Assembly (NCBI RefSeq): GCF_003054705.1
Contig: NZ_QAYX01000025.1
Location: 310,001 to 374,000, forward strand
DNA length: 64,000 nucleotides
Direction of reading: 5' to 3'
Source: Opitutus sp. ER46
GTDB taxonomy: Bacteria > Verrucomicrobiota > Verrucomicrobiia > Opitutales > Opitutaceae
The notes beneath the pieces were generated by a model. The model saw nothing but the letters and a program-made list of their open reading frames with translations, was not told the origin of the DNA and searched no databases. Positions 19,127-27,937 of the stretch are shown here, one piece after another. The translations under genes and the position numbers were made by a program. Within the stretch, counting starts at the first letter, position 1. The number at the start of each line of letters is the position of its first letter.

Positions 19127-19219
19127 GTATCCGGACATTATGAAAAAGTATCCGGACATTATGATGGCGTATCTGGACATTATTATGCAACCGATTGCCA
19201 GTAAGTAGGTAATAATTGC
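19127..19219. repeat. Iteron element, copy A: three tandem 14-bp repeats plus shared flank
   Basis: GTATCCGGACATTATGA starts at 19127 and again, identical, at 19148; a variant with CTGG starts at 19169. The period is exactly 21 bp. TAATTGC follows at 19213, 44 bases after the start of the third repeat. The same repeat and the same 44-base offset recur at 61121-61213. The tandem TGTCCGGATAC-like ends recall the multiple terminal repeats of IS21-family elements, but no transposase is present. It sits in the convergent gap between 19063 and 19528. Confidence 0.75.
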
Positions 19220-19527
19220 AGCCCTCCTTGCCTGCGTATCGCCGTTCCGTGCCGCCGTTGAAACGAAGTCCAAGGTGGGAGGGGTAAAACTGGGGCACAA
19301 GAAGGGCGGAAAAGAGGCGCGAGACGCACCGGTGCTGGCACGGGAGGACGGCGTAAGGCAGAGATCGCGCGCCCAAAAGGGGCGCTACGGGGCGCCGCTT
19401 GGGTGAGATCGCGAGAAGATCGCGGGCGCAACCGGCGCTTTTCGACCCGCCCCTGCCGTAACGGCGCCGGCTGGACTCGAATGTTGAAGTCGTCGGTCGT
19501 ATGCCCGCAGGGCGTACCCTTCGGGTT
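19220..19527. other. Non-coding remainder of the gap before the double glycosyltransferase gene
   Basis: Purine-rich, G+C-rich sequence with no credible gene. Open frames on either strand read as Arg/Pro-rich low-complexity peptides. One small inverted repeat, GCGCCC-AAAA-GGGGCGC, lies near 19370. It may be the decayed remainder of the element whose iterons are at 19127. Confidence 0.4.
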
Positions 19528-22179
19528 TCACCGCGGCGTAGCGGCAACCGGCCCGCGTCGTCCTTGTGTCTCGGCGCGGGCGATGCGCGTCAGGAGCGCG
19601 GTCGCCGCCGCGTCATTGGGGCTCGTGCTGAGGATGAGCCGTTGGAGCGTGTCGCGGGCGGCCGCGTATTGACCCAAGGTGAGTGAGAGTTCCGCGATGC
19701 GCAGCGCGAGCTGGACGCGAAACAGTTCGTTATAGGTGGCTTGGCGCTTCATTGCCCGCAGGTATCGCTGCATCGCCGCCGGGAATCGCTGCTGGGTCTG
19801 AAGCGCGATCCCCAACAGCAGCGAAAGCGCGCCATCGCATTCGTCGGCGCCAGCAAGTTGCGGGGTGACTTGGGCCATCAACGGCGGAAGTTGGGCTCCG
19901 ACTGTTGCGATGAGTGCAGCGGTGGAACGCCTATCCTGAAGGCGCCGCTCGCGGAATGAGTCGTTGAGAACGAGAATCGCGCGGAGGAGATCTTCGGACG
20001 CCTTGGTGTGATGCTGGAGAAAGCTGCGGAGACGAGTGGCGGTGCTGATGGGGTCTCCGGGGGCGGCGGGCTGCTTTCCGGCGAGGACGAGTAGTTCCTC
20101 GAGGGCGGCGCCCATGACCTCGCCCGTCTTTGACCATGAGAATCGCTGTGTATTCTCCTGTCCGGAGGCGATGAGGCGGCGCCGGGCATCAGGGGCCTGC
20201 ACCGCAACCAGCGCGGCTTTCATCGCAGCGACGTCGCTTTCGCCGACAAAGATCGCGGCTTCGCCGGCAACTTCTGGAATCGATGAATTGCGGCACGTGA
20301 TAACCGGACAGCCCGAGCGTTGCGCCTCCAGAATAGGAAGTCCGAAACCTTCGTACTGTGAGGGGTAGACGAGTGCGATGGCTCCGGACAGGGCGGTCGA
20401 CAACTCCTGATCATCGAGGCTCAGGCTGTGGACTTCGGCGCCGGCGACAAACGGGCGAAAGTACGATTCCAGCTCGCGGCCCGTACACACGACCGCGTAT
20501 TTGGTCCGGTCTTCGAGCAACTGAAACGCCCGAAAGAACAGCATGGCGTTCTTGTAGGTGGTGCGGCTGCCCGTGAGCATGAAGTACGGCCTCTGGATAC
20601 CGTGCTTCTTGCGGAACTGATCGATTTCGGAGCCAGTTCGCAGCCGGAACTCGTCGGCGACCGCATTGCGGGTCAGGTAGCTGGGCCGGTTGGCGTGTTG
20701 TGGATAAAGGAGATTGAAGTCACGCCGCGTGGATTCGGAGACGAAGAAGTGGGCGAATGCGTGATCGATCGCTTTTAGCTTTGCCTGCCACTGCACGTCG
20801 TTCAGGTCGAGGCCCCGCACCTCGGGAATCATGTCATGGAGCATGAGCGCGGATGGCGTCGTTTCGGGCCAGGTCAGATAGGTCGAGATAAACAGCGCGG
20901 CATTCTCCTCGTCACAGATCTGCTGCAAGTGCAGCGGATCGTCTGCGTAGGTGTTGAAATCAAATTGCCGCGCGGGACGCGTGCGCAGGCCGGGGATACG
21001 GGGTGCCGTGTTGTCGCGATCGAGCAGGAGAATGCGATCGGCCAGGGAAGACTTTGCGAGCTCGGCCAAAAGACACTGCCAGACCCGGGCGATCCCAAAA
21101 GGGCGGGACCGATGAAGCTGGAACATGACGCCATCGACGACGATAGGGCGCTTGACGTTGTGGGACGCTGCCCGGCGCCTGGCTTGCGCGGTGGTCTGGA
21201 TTGATGGTGTACACCAGCCGAGAATCTCACGAAGTCGATGGGCGAGCGTCATTCCGCCGAGAACGAAATCGCGACCGCTCGCCGCCATCGCGGCCGATTT
21301 GCCGGGGTCGCGCAGCAGCCGTTGTACGCCGTCGGCTAATTCCGCCGCGTCGCTATAATAGAGCAGATGTTTGCCGGATTCGAACAGGGCATCCTGCTCC
21401 GGCCGACCGGTCCGGCAGGAGACAACCGCACACCCGCAGGCCATGGCCTCGAAGACTCGCGTGGAGTGAACAATCGACAGCGACGGGAACGCGACGGCGA
21501 TCTGGTGCGCGTTGTAATCCTCAACAAATCGGTCGACCCCGGGCTGCGCGTGGTCGAACGGGAGTAGATCGAGCAGCCGAAGGTTGGAAAGATGTTCGAT
21601 GAGAGTTCGCCGTTCTGAGTAGGTCGCTTGAGAGTTGTACGGCGTGGTGTTCCCTCGGAAGAAGGGGCGCGGCTTGCGCTGATTGAACGGCACTCGATCC
21701 GAGAAGACGCCTTCGTCGACGCCATAGGGCTGAATGAAGACAGGTTTCGTTGTTCTTGTTCGCAGCCAGACGGCGTCCACCGGATCCGGGCAGACGATCA
21801 CGTCGGCACACTCGACTGCCGACAGCGCGGCATTCTTCATTCCGTCGTTGCCGAAGAGTCGGCAGTTGTTGTCCAGCGACTCGTGGATGTAGAGGACCTT
21901 CGTGGTTGTCGCGGCCGCCCAACGTTCCTTCCAGCGCGACGACGTGTGCAACGCCTGCGAATGCCAATCGAAGCCGAGCAAGATCATGACGTCACTGCTC
22001 GGGGCGGCGAGGTATGCGTACAGCCCGTCGTCGTCGGCTGTGTCTGAGTCGCCCCAGTTGGCGCGCGGCTCAAAAACGCGGTTGAGGCAGCCGAGCCGTT
22101 GTGCGGTTGCAGTCCAACCGTCACGAATGCACCAGGCGTGCTTTCCGGTGGCTTGATAGACGATGTCGACGGTGGGCAT
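19528..22179 (-). CDS. Double glycosyltransferase (CgeB-like GT plus GT4) with C-terminal TPRs
   Basis: 883 residues. The first GT-B unit (about 1-335) resembles CgeB-type transferases (STRVFEAMACGCAVVSCRTG). The second (about 350-720) is GT4-like: SYLTRNAVADEF, PYFMLTGSRTTYKNAML and YPSQYEGFGLPILEAQRSG, the nucleotide-sugar motif. Helical repeats (about 790-870; PAAMQRYLRAMKRQATYNELF) end the protein. Two sugar-transfer sites in one chain suggest sequential addition. The ATG at 22179 is preferred to 22272 because residues in between are unlike a GT start, and because a sigma54-like promoter at 22197-22212 would exclude the longer form. It is divergent from the radical SAM fusion gene. Confidence 0.88.
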   Translation of the reverse strand: MPTVDIVYQATGKHAWCIRDGWTATAQRLGCLNRVFEPRANWGDSDTADDDGLYAYLAAPSSDVMILLGFDWHSQALHTSSRWKERWAAATTTKVLYIHESLDNNCRLFGNDGMKNAALSAVECADVIVCPDPVDAVWLRTRTTKPVFIQPYGVDEGVFSDRVPFNQRKPRPFFRGNTTPYNSQATYSERRTLIEHLSNLRLLDLLPFDHAQPGVDRFVEDYNAHQIAVAFPSLSIVHSTRVFEAMACGCAVVSCRTGRPEQDALFESGKHLLYYSDAAELADGVQRLLRDPGKSAAMAASGRDFVLGGMTLAHRLREILGWCTPSIQTTAQARRRAASHNVKRPIVVDGVMFQLHRSRPFGIARVWQCLLAELAKSSLADRILLLDRDNTAPRIPGLRTRPARQFDFNTYADDPLHLQQICDEENAALFISTYLTWPETTPSALMLHDMIPEVRGLDLNDVQWQAKLKAIDHAFAHFFVSESTRRDFNLLYPQHANRPSYLTRNAVADEFRLRTGSEIDQFRKKHGIQRPYFMLTGSRTTYKNAMLFFRAFQLLEDRTKYAVVCTGRELESYFRPFVAGAEVHSLSLDDQELSTALSGAIALVYPSQYEGFGLPILEAQRSGCPVITCRNSSIPEVAGEAAIFVGESDVAAMKAALVAVQAPDARRRLIASGQENTQRFSWSKTGEVMGAALEELLVLAGKQPAAPGDPISTATRLRSFLQHHTKASEDLLRAILVLNDSFRERRLQDRRSTAALIATVGAQLPPLMAQVTPQLAGADECDGALSLLLGIALQTQQRFPAAMQRYLRAMKRQATYNELFRVQLALRIAELSLTLGQYAAARDTLQRLILSTSPNDAAATALLTRIARAETQGRRGPVAATPR

Positions 22180-22196
22180 GTGGGAGGTTCCACGAT

Positions 22197-22212
22197 TGCA
22201 CACGCCACGCCA
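22197..22212 (-). promoter_or_regulatory. Sigma54-type promoter candidate for the double glycosyltransferase
   Basis: Minus strand TGGCGT-N5-GTGCA, with GG and GC ten bases apart (22211-22210 and 22199-22198). The predicted start is near 22186, seven bases before the ATG at 22179. Confidence 0.5.
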
Positions 22213-22406
22213 GGTTTGCCGTACGCTTTGCAAGCAGCGGCTGGACTGAGGTTTGTTCCTCAGTTCGCTCATCGCCGATGCTCAGCTCGCGCTGCGCAGT
22301 TACCCCCGGCAATTATTGCCGAGGATCGTGCCTGCGATCCACTCAGGCAAGAGGCTCCCTACGTAAACTCCTGCATGAAAGTCGGAAGCGCGCGGATGAA
22401 CTCGAT

Positions 22407-22422
22407 TGGCGTATGCCGTGCT
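22407..22422 (+). promoter_or_regulatory. Sigma54-type promoter candidate for the radical SAM fusion gene
   Basis: TGGCGT-N5-GTGCT, GG (22408-22409) and GC (22420-22421) ten bases apart. The predicted start near 22433 leaves a 45-base leader before the ATG at 22478. It is paired with the opposite-facing candidate at 22197-22212. Confidence 0.45.
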
Positions 22423-22477
22423 TTTATCTCGGCTCCATGTCGTCACCGCATTGGGCCCTGCATCCAGAATTCACCGT

Positions 22478-25400
22478 ATGACCAACCATGGAGAGTGTGC
22501 GACGTCACCATCGCAGACTGACCGGCCCGTGCTGCCGCAGGTCATTAATCTGCAGGCGATCGACGTGTGCAATAGCCGCTGCGTGATGTGTGAAGTGTGG
22601 AAATCGGGTCGTCGGGAGGTGCTGGGGTTGTCTGAGCTGCATGGTTTTCTCGCCCAGCCGTATTTCGCCGAGGTCGTGCATGTAGGGGTCACCGGTGGCG
22701 AGCCGACGCTCCGCAAGGATCTCGTCCAGTTGTATCACATGCTCCCGGGCGCTCTGCCCCGGATGCGTGGCGCCTCGTTTATCACCCACGGCCTGCAAAC
22801 CAAACGGGCGGTCGAGGTATATGGTTCTGTCCATCGCGACTACGCGGCGCGGGGGCTGACGCTCGACGGCATGGTCTCGATTGATGGAGTCGGAGCGCTC
22901 CACGACGCGGTGCGAGGGCGCCAAGGCGCGTTCATCGCGGCGACTGAGACGCTCATGGCGCTTAGGGCGGCAGCGGTGCCGACCATAGCGGCGTGCACGA
23001 TCGTTCGTCGCAACGTGTACGGGCTGCACGAACTCCTCGACTGGGCGAAGGAGCACCAGATCTACGTTCGGTTCCGTGTGGGGGAGTTCATCAACCGGCT
23101 GTACAACGAATCTTGTCGCGAGGAGATTCGGAACTTCGACGACGCTCAGTTGAGGCACTTGGTGTCCTTCTTTCATCTTTTGCTTGGCACCTACGAAACG
23201 GCCGCGGAGGTCCAGAAGACGTATCGTTCGATTCTGGCCCTGCTGACCGGCGATGAACGTCTGGTTGGGTGTCCTTATCGTCGCGGCAACGCAATCAACG
23301 TGGACTGTTTGGGAAGTGTTGCCGCGTGCGCGCCCAAAGACAGGCCGGTGCGCCTTCCCGCCTCCGTAGAAGACGCCCACGCGCTTCTGGAGGCGAGGCG
23401 AGCGGACATCGGGCGTCGCTTCTGTTCCGGGTGCATCCATGATTACCATGACGATTGGCTGCCTGAGGTGGCAAATCGACTGGCGGAGGACCGGCGCCGT
23501 GCGGAAGCCTTGTATGCCGCGCCTGACGCGTCGCTCACGGCGCCCGAGGCCTTGGCAAGTGACGTGGACTTTTCGGCCATGCGGCAGGTCGTGTTGGTTG
23601 GCTGGTACGGCACGGAAACTGCCGGCGACATCGCCATCCTGCGTGGCATCTTGAGCGAGTATTTGGCGCTCAATGCGGATCTCCGCTTTCACCTGCTGAG
23701 CCTGCACCCGTACTACACGCGGGCTAACATCGCCGCGTGGCCCCTGGAGTTGCAGAACCGAATCACGGTGAGCGACTACGCCAGTGCGGCCGCGGCCGCG
23801 GCGGTCTCGGATTGTGACGCGGTGGTCATGGCCGGCGGACCGCTGATGGATATTCCCGAGACAGGTCTCGTGCTTCGGCTGTTCAAGCACTTTGCCGATC
23901 AGGGGAAACCGCGCGTGATTGAAGGCTGTGGGGTCGGCCCCCTCAACCAGGCTGATTGTCGCTGGAACGTTTGCCGACTCGCGCGCCTGGCGAGTCGGAT
24001 CAGCGTTCGCGATGGCGCTTCGCGCGACCTGCTTCGTGCTCTCGGGATTACGAAGCACATCGAAGTCAGGCGTGATCCGGCGTCCGCCTTTATTCGCGCC
24101 CTCGGGGTGCAGCACCGGGGGCAGGGCAGCGGCATCATCCGTTGCTTTCTGCGGGAACTAACCGCCGAGTATCCGCAGGAGCTTGGTTCGGAGGCCGTGC
24201 GACAGAACCTCGTGCAGCTGCTTCGAAACCTGCTCGACTGGTATCCCAACCACCGGGTTGAGCTCTGGGCCATGCACTATTTTTCGGTCGGGAATGACGA
24301 CCGGTTGTTTGCACGGGAACTTGCGCGGGCCGTGGGCTCGCCTCGCCTCGTTGTCGACTGGCAACCCCGCACTCCTGAGGAAATCGCCGGGGCCATGGCC
24401 GAAGCCGAGTTCTGCGTCTGCATGCGCTTTCATTCGTGTGTGTTCGCGGCGGACGTCGGCGTTCCCTTTGTCGCCATTGACTACACGGCCGGGGGGAAAA
24501 TTCGCGCGTTTCTCGAAGAGTCAGGACAAGCGCACCGGCTGACGTCGCCCGCCGAACTGGGAACGCTGACGCAACTGGGGTTGGCGGCAAAAATTGGCTC
24601 CGCCGTGCCTCGGCCGGCGCCGCGAGACCGGACCGCGTCGGGCGACGTGGTTGTGCTGCATGTGCTCGAGTGCCTTGGTGGCGGTGGCGCGGCCCGGGCC
24701 GCAATCGCCATGGCGACGGAATTGGGCCATCTCGGCTCCTTTGAGCACCGCATCGTGTCTTTGCGTCCGGCGGAACGTGACGGCCGCCGCCTCGCTGCGG
24801 CCGCTGCATTCGAGGTGCTCGACGTTCCCGGAACGACCGAGCTGCTTCACGCCCTGGCTGCAGCGGACATCGTGCTCGTGCACTGGTGGAATTCGCCCGA
24901 AATTGCCCAGCTGTTCTCCCGTGAGTTGCCGCCCATGCGACTCGCGCTTTGGCTGCATGTGGGCGGCTACCATGCTCCTCATGTCATCTCGCCGGCGCTG
25001 CTGGAATATGCCGACCTGACGGTTGCTTGCAGTCCGCATACGTACGCGCATCCGGCCTTTTCGACCGTCGACGCAAGCCGGAAGGCAATGGTGTTGGCCG
25101 GGGCCGATTTCAGTCGGTTGAGCGGTTTTGCGCGCCGCGCGCACACGGGGTTCCGAGTGGGATATATCGGGACGGTGGATCCGGTGAAAATGCACCCGGA
25201 TTATGTGGCGCTGAGTTGCGGCGTTCGCGTCGAAGACGCGCGATTCGTGGTCTGCGGGCACGGTGACACGGGGTGGCTGGAGCGGGCGGCGGAGCAGGCG
25301 GGGCAAAGGGCGCGTTTTGAGTTCCGTGGACCAGTTGAGGATATCCGCTCGGTGCTGGAGGAACTTGATGTCTATGGATATCCGCTCGCGCCGGATACTT

Positions 25401-26494
25401 ACGCTGCGGCGGAGTTGAATCTGCAGGAGGCGATGTTCGCTGGGCTTCCGGTGGTCGCATTCCCCTATGGCGGGATTGGAAGGCTGATCCGGAATGGGGA
25501 GACCGGTGTCTTGGTGACGTCGCCGGAAGAGTACGCGCGGGCCATCGAGCGGCTCCATGCCGACCCGGCGGAACGGGAACGGCTGGGGCGGAATGCCGCT
25601 GCGTTCGCACGCGAAAACTGGGGCGCGAAGAACGCGGCGCGGGGCTTTGGGGAGCAGATCAGCCGCCTTCTGAAGGGGCCCAAGACAATGCGTCCGAACT
25701 GCAGTGTCCTTGGCGTCCCCGCGGGAATCACGCTGGGGCGGGATGCAGCGATCAACCCCGGCGCCAGGACATTTGTCGCCATGTTGGGTGAGGCTGGTAC
25801 CGCCTACTCGATCAGCATGAACGCGGAGGATGTAACGATGCTGCTGTCGGCGGAAGAAGAGATTGGGAGAATGCCCCGCATCATGCAGCAATCCTGCGGG
25901 GGGTATTTCAGGCATGTGTTTCCTCGGGATGCCTTTCTCAATCTCTGGTCCGGATTGGTGGCGCTTCGGATGGGAAACGGCGCCGCTGCTGGGGCAGCAT
26001 TCGGCGCAGCGCAGCGCAATGGTCTGCAGCACTGGCGCGTGCTGTGGTACGCCGCGCGCGCGGCCGAGAGCTGTAATCAGTGGCGTGAAGCCAAAAAGGC
26101 GCTCGATGAGGTGCTGCGAGTCGTCCCCGAATTTGGACCCGCACTTGAAATGAAACGCCGGTTGGAGGAGCGCGGCGTTACCGATCCCCGGGCGGCGGCG
26201 TCTGTCGCCATGCAATATGTCCAACAATCGCAGCAGTGTGTGCGGGAAGGTAAGCTCGCCGAGGCCCGTGACCTTCTCGCGCGAGCGGTCGAGATCCTGC
26301 CGGCACCGCAGTTGACGATCCTGGAGCTCATCGCGGATCTCGACTGTCGTCGTGGCGACATGCCAGCGGCGGAGCGAGTCCTCGACCTAATTATGCGAGC
26401 CGAGCCGAATCGGACTACCCCGCGTTTGGTTTCGATACGTGCCACAGTGAAACAGTGGTCTGCCGCGCGGCCGTCGACGACCGCCCGAAAATGA
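22478..26494 (+). CDS. Fusion protein: radical SAM, pyruvyltransferase-like, GT4-like and TPR domains
   Basis: 1338 residues in four parts. Radical SAM (about 15-360): CNSRCVMC (31-38) binds the SAM [4Fe-4S] cluster, GVTGGEPTL follows, and later Cys residues (CPYRRG, CSGCIHDYH) could hold an extra cluster as in SPASM proteins. A polysaccharide-pyruvyltransferase-like part (about 385-710): VLVGWYGTETAGDIAILRG and CMRFHSCVFAADVGVPFVAID. A GT4-like part (about 735-1065): HVLECLGGGGAARAAIAMA and LQEAMFAGLPVVAFPYGG. Helical repeats follow (about 1130-1330). ATG 22478 is chosen because the upstream 24 residues are not conserved-looking. It is probably involved in building or attaching a modified sugar to flagellin; the substrate is unknown. 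Confidence 0.9.
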   Translation: MTNHGECATSPSQTDRPVLPQVINLQAIDVCNSRCVMCEVWKSGRREVLGLSELHGFLAQPYFAEVVHVGVTGGEPTLRKDLVQLYHMLPGALPRMRGASFITHGLQTKRAVEVYGSVHRDYAARGLTLDGMVSIDGVGALHDAVRGRQGAFIAATETLMALRAAAVPTIAACTIVRRNVYGLHELLDWAKEHQIYVRFRVGEFINRLYNESCREEIRNFDDAQLRHLVSFFHLLLGTYETAAEVQKTYRSILALLTGDERLVGCPYRRGNAINVDCLGSVAACAPKDRPVRLPASVEDAHALLEARRADIGRRFCSGCIHDYHDDWLPEVANRLAEDRRRAEALYAAPDASLTAPEALASDVDFSAMRQVVLVGWYGTETAGDIAILRGILSEYLALNADLRFHLLSLHPYYTRANIAAWPLELQNRITVSDYASAAAAAAVSDCDAVVMAGGPLMDIPETGLVLRLFKHFADQGKPRVIEGCGVGPLNQADCRWNVCRLARLASRISVRDGASRDLLRALGITKHIEVRRDPASAFIRALGVQHRGQGSGIIRCFLRELTAEYPQELGSEAVRQNLVQLLRNLLDWYPNHRVELWAMHYFSVGNDDRLFARELARAVGSPRLVVDWQPRTPEEIAGAMAEAEFCVCMRFHSCVFAADVGVPFVAIDYTAGGKIRAFLEESGQAHRLTSPAELGTLTQLGLAAKIGSAVPRPAPRDRTASGDVVVLHVLECLGGGGAARAAIAMATELGHLGSFEHRIVSLRPAERDGRRLAAAAAFEVLDVPGTTELLHALAAADIVLVHWWNSPEIAQLFSRELPPMRLALWLHVGGYHAPHVISPALLEYADLTVACSPHTYAHPAFSTVDASRKAMVLAGADFSRLSGFARRAHTGFRVGYIGTVDPVKMHPDYVALSCGVRVEDARFVVCGHGDTGWLERAAEQAGQRARFEFRGPVEDIRSVLEELDVYGYPLAPDTYAAAELNLQEAMFAGLPVVAFPYGGIGRLIRNGETGVLVTSPEEYARAIERLHADPAERERLGRNAAAFARENWGAKNAARGFGEQISRLLKGPKTMRPNCSVLGVPAGITLGRDAAINPGARTFVAMLGEAGTAYSISMNAEDVTMLLSAEEEIGRMPRIMQQSCGGYFRHVFPRDAFLNLWSGLVALRMGNGAAAGAAFGAAQRNGLQHWRVLWYAARAAESCNQWREAKKALDEVLRVVPEFGPALEMKRRLEERGVTDPRAAASVAMQYVQQSQQCVREGKLAEARDLLARAVEILPAPQLTILELIADLDCRRGDMPAAERVLDLIMRAEPNRTTPRLVSIRATVKQWSAARPSTTARK

Positions 26495-26597
26495 ACCCAA
26501 CGGACTCTGGCTCGGCGGCAGGGCGCTTGGGCGTCCCTCGCGACGGCGGCGTGCCAACCGCGTTGGCTCGTGGCCGCTCAAGCTGGCATTCAGCGTG

Positions 26598-27677
26598 ATG
26601 ACCATGTCCACCTCAACGCCGCTTCGCCGCATTCGGGTCTGCTATTTTGACCAGTGGACGGATGCGCTGGAGCCGGCGGGTGATTTCTTGGCGCGCGCGG
26701 TGGGGATGGATGTTCGGCGACGTTTGGCAAACCCCGGGGATGGGGAGCTGCTTCGGAAGGCGCGGCTCGACTGCGACTGGTACACCGAAAACGCGCGGTG
26801 CTTTGCCGCCCTGTCGCATCCTGAACTCGAGTTCCTGCCCGCCTATGTCGGCGGGGCCGCCGGCCTGCTCGAGTTTGCCAAGCTGCCCCGCCAGCCCGGC
26901 GAGGAGCGGTGGTTGATCACGATGGGTCACCAGCCGCAGTTGCTCGGCGCGATGGCTGGAAGGATCTTCGGTCTGCTCTCCAAGGTGGGTGTGCGGCATC
27001 TGCTTTATGCCTTCGACGAGGCGAGCCGGTACATGCCGGGTTTCGGCGACGTGGCGCCGTATCTCGACGTCCTGATCCATGACGAGGCCCCGCTGGATTT
27101 CCGCGGCGCCGCGTTGTTGCGCGCGGGATGCCGACGCATCCACCGGAGTTGGGTGGCCAATGTGCTGCCGTTTGCGGCTCCGTTTCAGGAGGAGCCGGAG
27201 AAGAAGGTGTTGTTCCTGGGATCCAAGCTCGGGCTGACCGACAATCGGCTGAGGCAGTTCGAGTTTCTGTCGGAGCATCTGAAGGACCGGTTCGTACCGA
27301 GCCACGATCACTCCGTGAGCGTGGCGGACCGCCTGAGGCTTAATCGCTACAAGGTGGGCCTGGCGCCGGAGGGACGGAAGTTTGGCACGCCGGCAATGAG
27401 CCGGACGCACACGGACCGGCCGTTCTGGCTCGGATGCCTGGGCGCGGTGCCGGTGTCGGAAAACTCTGCCGCCGGTGACCGACTCAATGAGTTGGCCGAC
27501 GCAGGGCTGATCGTTCGCTACCCACACCAGGACCTCAAGGGACTGCTCCGGGCCTGCGAGCAGGCCTTGGAGGTGAGCGAGGCTGACCGACGCCGGATCT
27601 ACCTGCACTTTAACGAGCACGAGACGGTGGGTGCGGTCGTGGCACAGGCGATTGCGGGTTTTCTCGGCGTACGTTGA
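26598..27677 (+). CDS. Glycosyltransferase-like protein (GT-B fold, putative)
   Basis: 359 residues. Features that suggest a GT-B transferase are an early RRIRVCYFDQWTD strand, a central LFLGSKLGLTDNRLRQFEFL segment, and the C-terminal pattern YKVGLAPEGRKF, then LGAVPVSENSAAGDRLNELADAGLIVRYP, as in transferases that list suspect nodes followed by a degrading loop. I do not recognise a specific family. Possible starts are GTG 26595, ATG 26598 and ATG 26604. It is the last gene of the glycosyltransferase island, 103 bases after the fusion gene, and is convergent with the flagellin genes. Confidence 0.6.
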   Translation: MTMSTSTPLRRIRVCYFDQWTDALEPAGDFLARAVGMDVRRRLANPGDGELLRKARLDCDWYTENARCFAALSHPELEFLPAYVGGAAGLLEFAKLPRQPGEERWLITMGHQPQLLGAMAGRIFGLLSKVGVRHLLYAFDEASRYMPGFGDVAPYLDVLIHDEAPLDFRGAALLRAGCRRIHRSWVANVLPFAAPFQEEPEKKVLFLGSKLGLTDNRLRQFEFLSEHLKDRFVPSHDHSVSVADRLRLNRYKVGLAPEGRKFGTPAMSRTHTDRPFWLGCLGAVPVSENSAAGDRLNELADAGLIVRYPHQDLKGLLRACEQALEVSEADRRRIYLHFNEHETVGAVVAQAIAGFLGVR

Positions 27678-27760
27678 TTCGGCCGCAGGACTCTATGTGA
27701 GGCGGGCGCACCGCACAGTCGCGCGGCCACGACGCTGGGAGGGGGTGTTGAGGTTTGACC

Positions 27761-27799
27761 TCCAAAAATGCGAAGGCCCCGGGGGTGAGCCGGGGCCTT
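27761..27799 (-). terminator. Terminator of the flagellin genes
   Basis: AAGGCCCCGG (27773-27782) and CCGGGGCCTT (27790-27799) form a ten-base stem with a seven-base loop. On the minus strand it is followed by CGCATTTTTGG, a U-run. It lies 139 bases beyond the flagellin stop and may also stop the convergent transferase gene. Confidence 0.7.
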
Positions 27800-27937
27800 G
27801 TTGCACTGTCATCAACACAAGCGGCGGGCGAAGGCCCGCGCCGGGGCCTCCGCAGGGGGACCGGGTCCGCTTTTGCCTGGCCGCCGTGTTACCGGCGGCC
27901 AGGTTGGGCGAATCAGGACTATCCCTGAACGGAGGGC

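Noticed and set aside
18987-19547. A 186-codon minus-strand frame over the iteron element
   Set aside because: It runs through the repeats (repeated HNVRI peptide) and reads as low-complexity Arg-rich sequence; no start signal or family.
22180-22272. Longer start (ATG 22272) for the double glycosyltransferase
   Set aside because: The added 31 residues are Arg/Gln/Ser-rich and unlike a GT-B start, and the sigma54-like promoter lies inside them.
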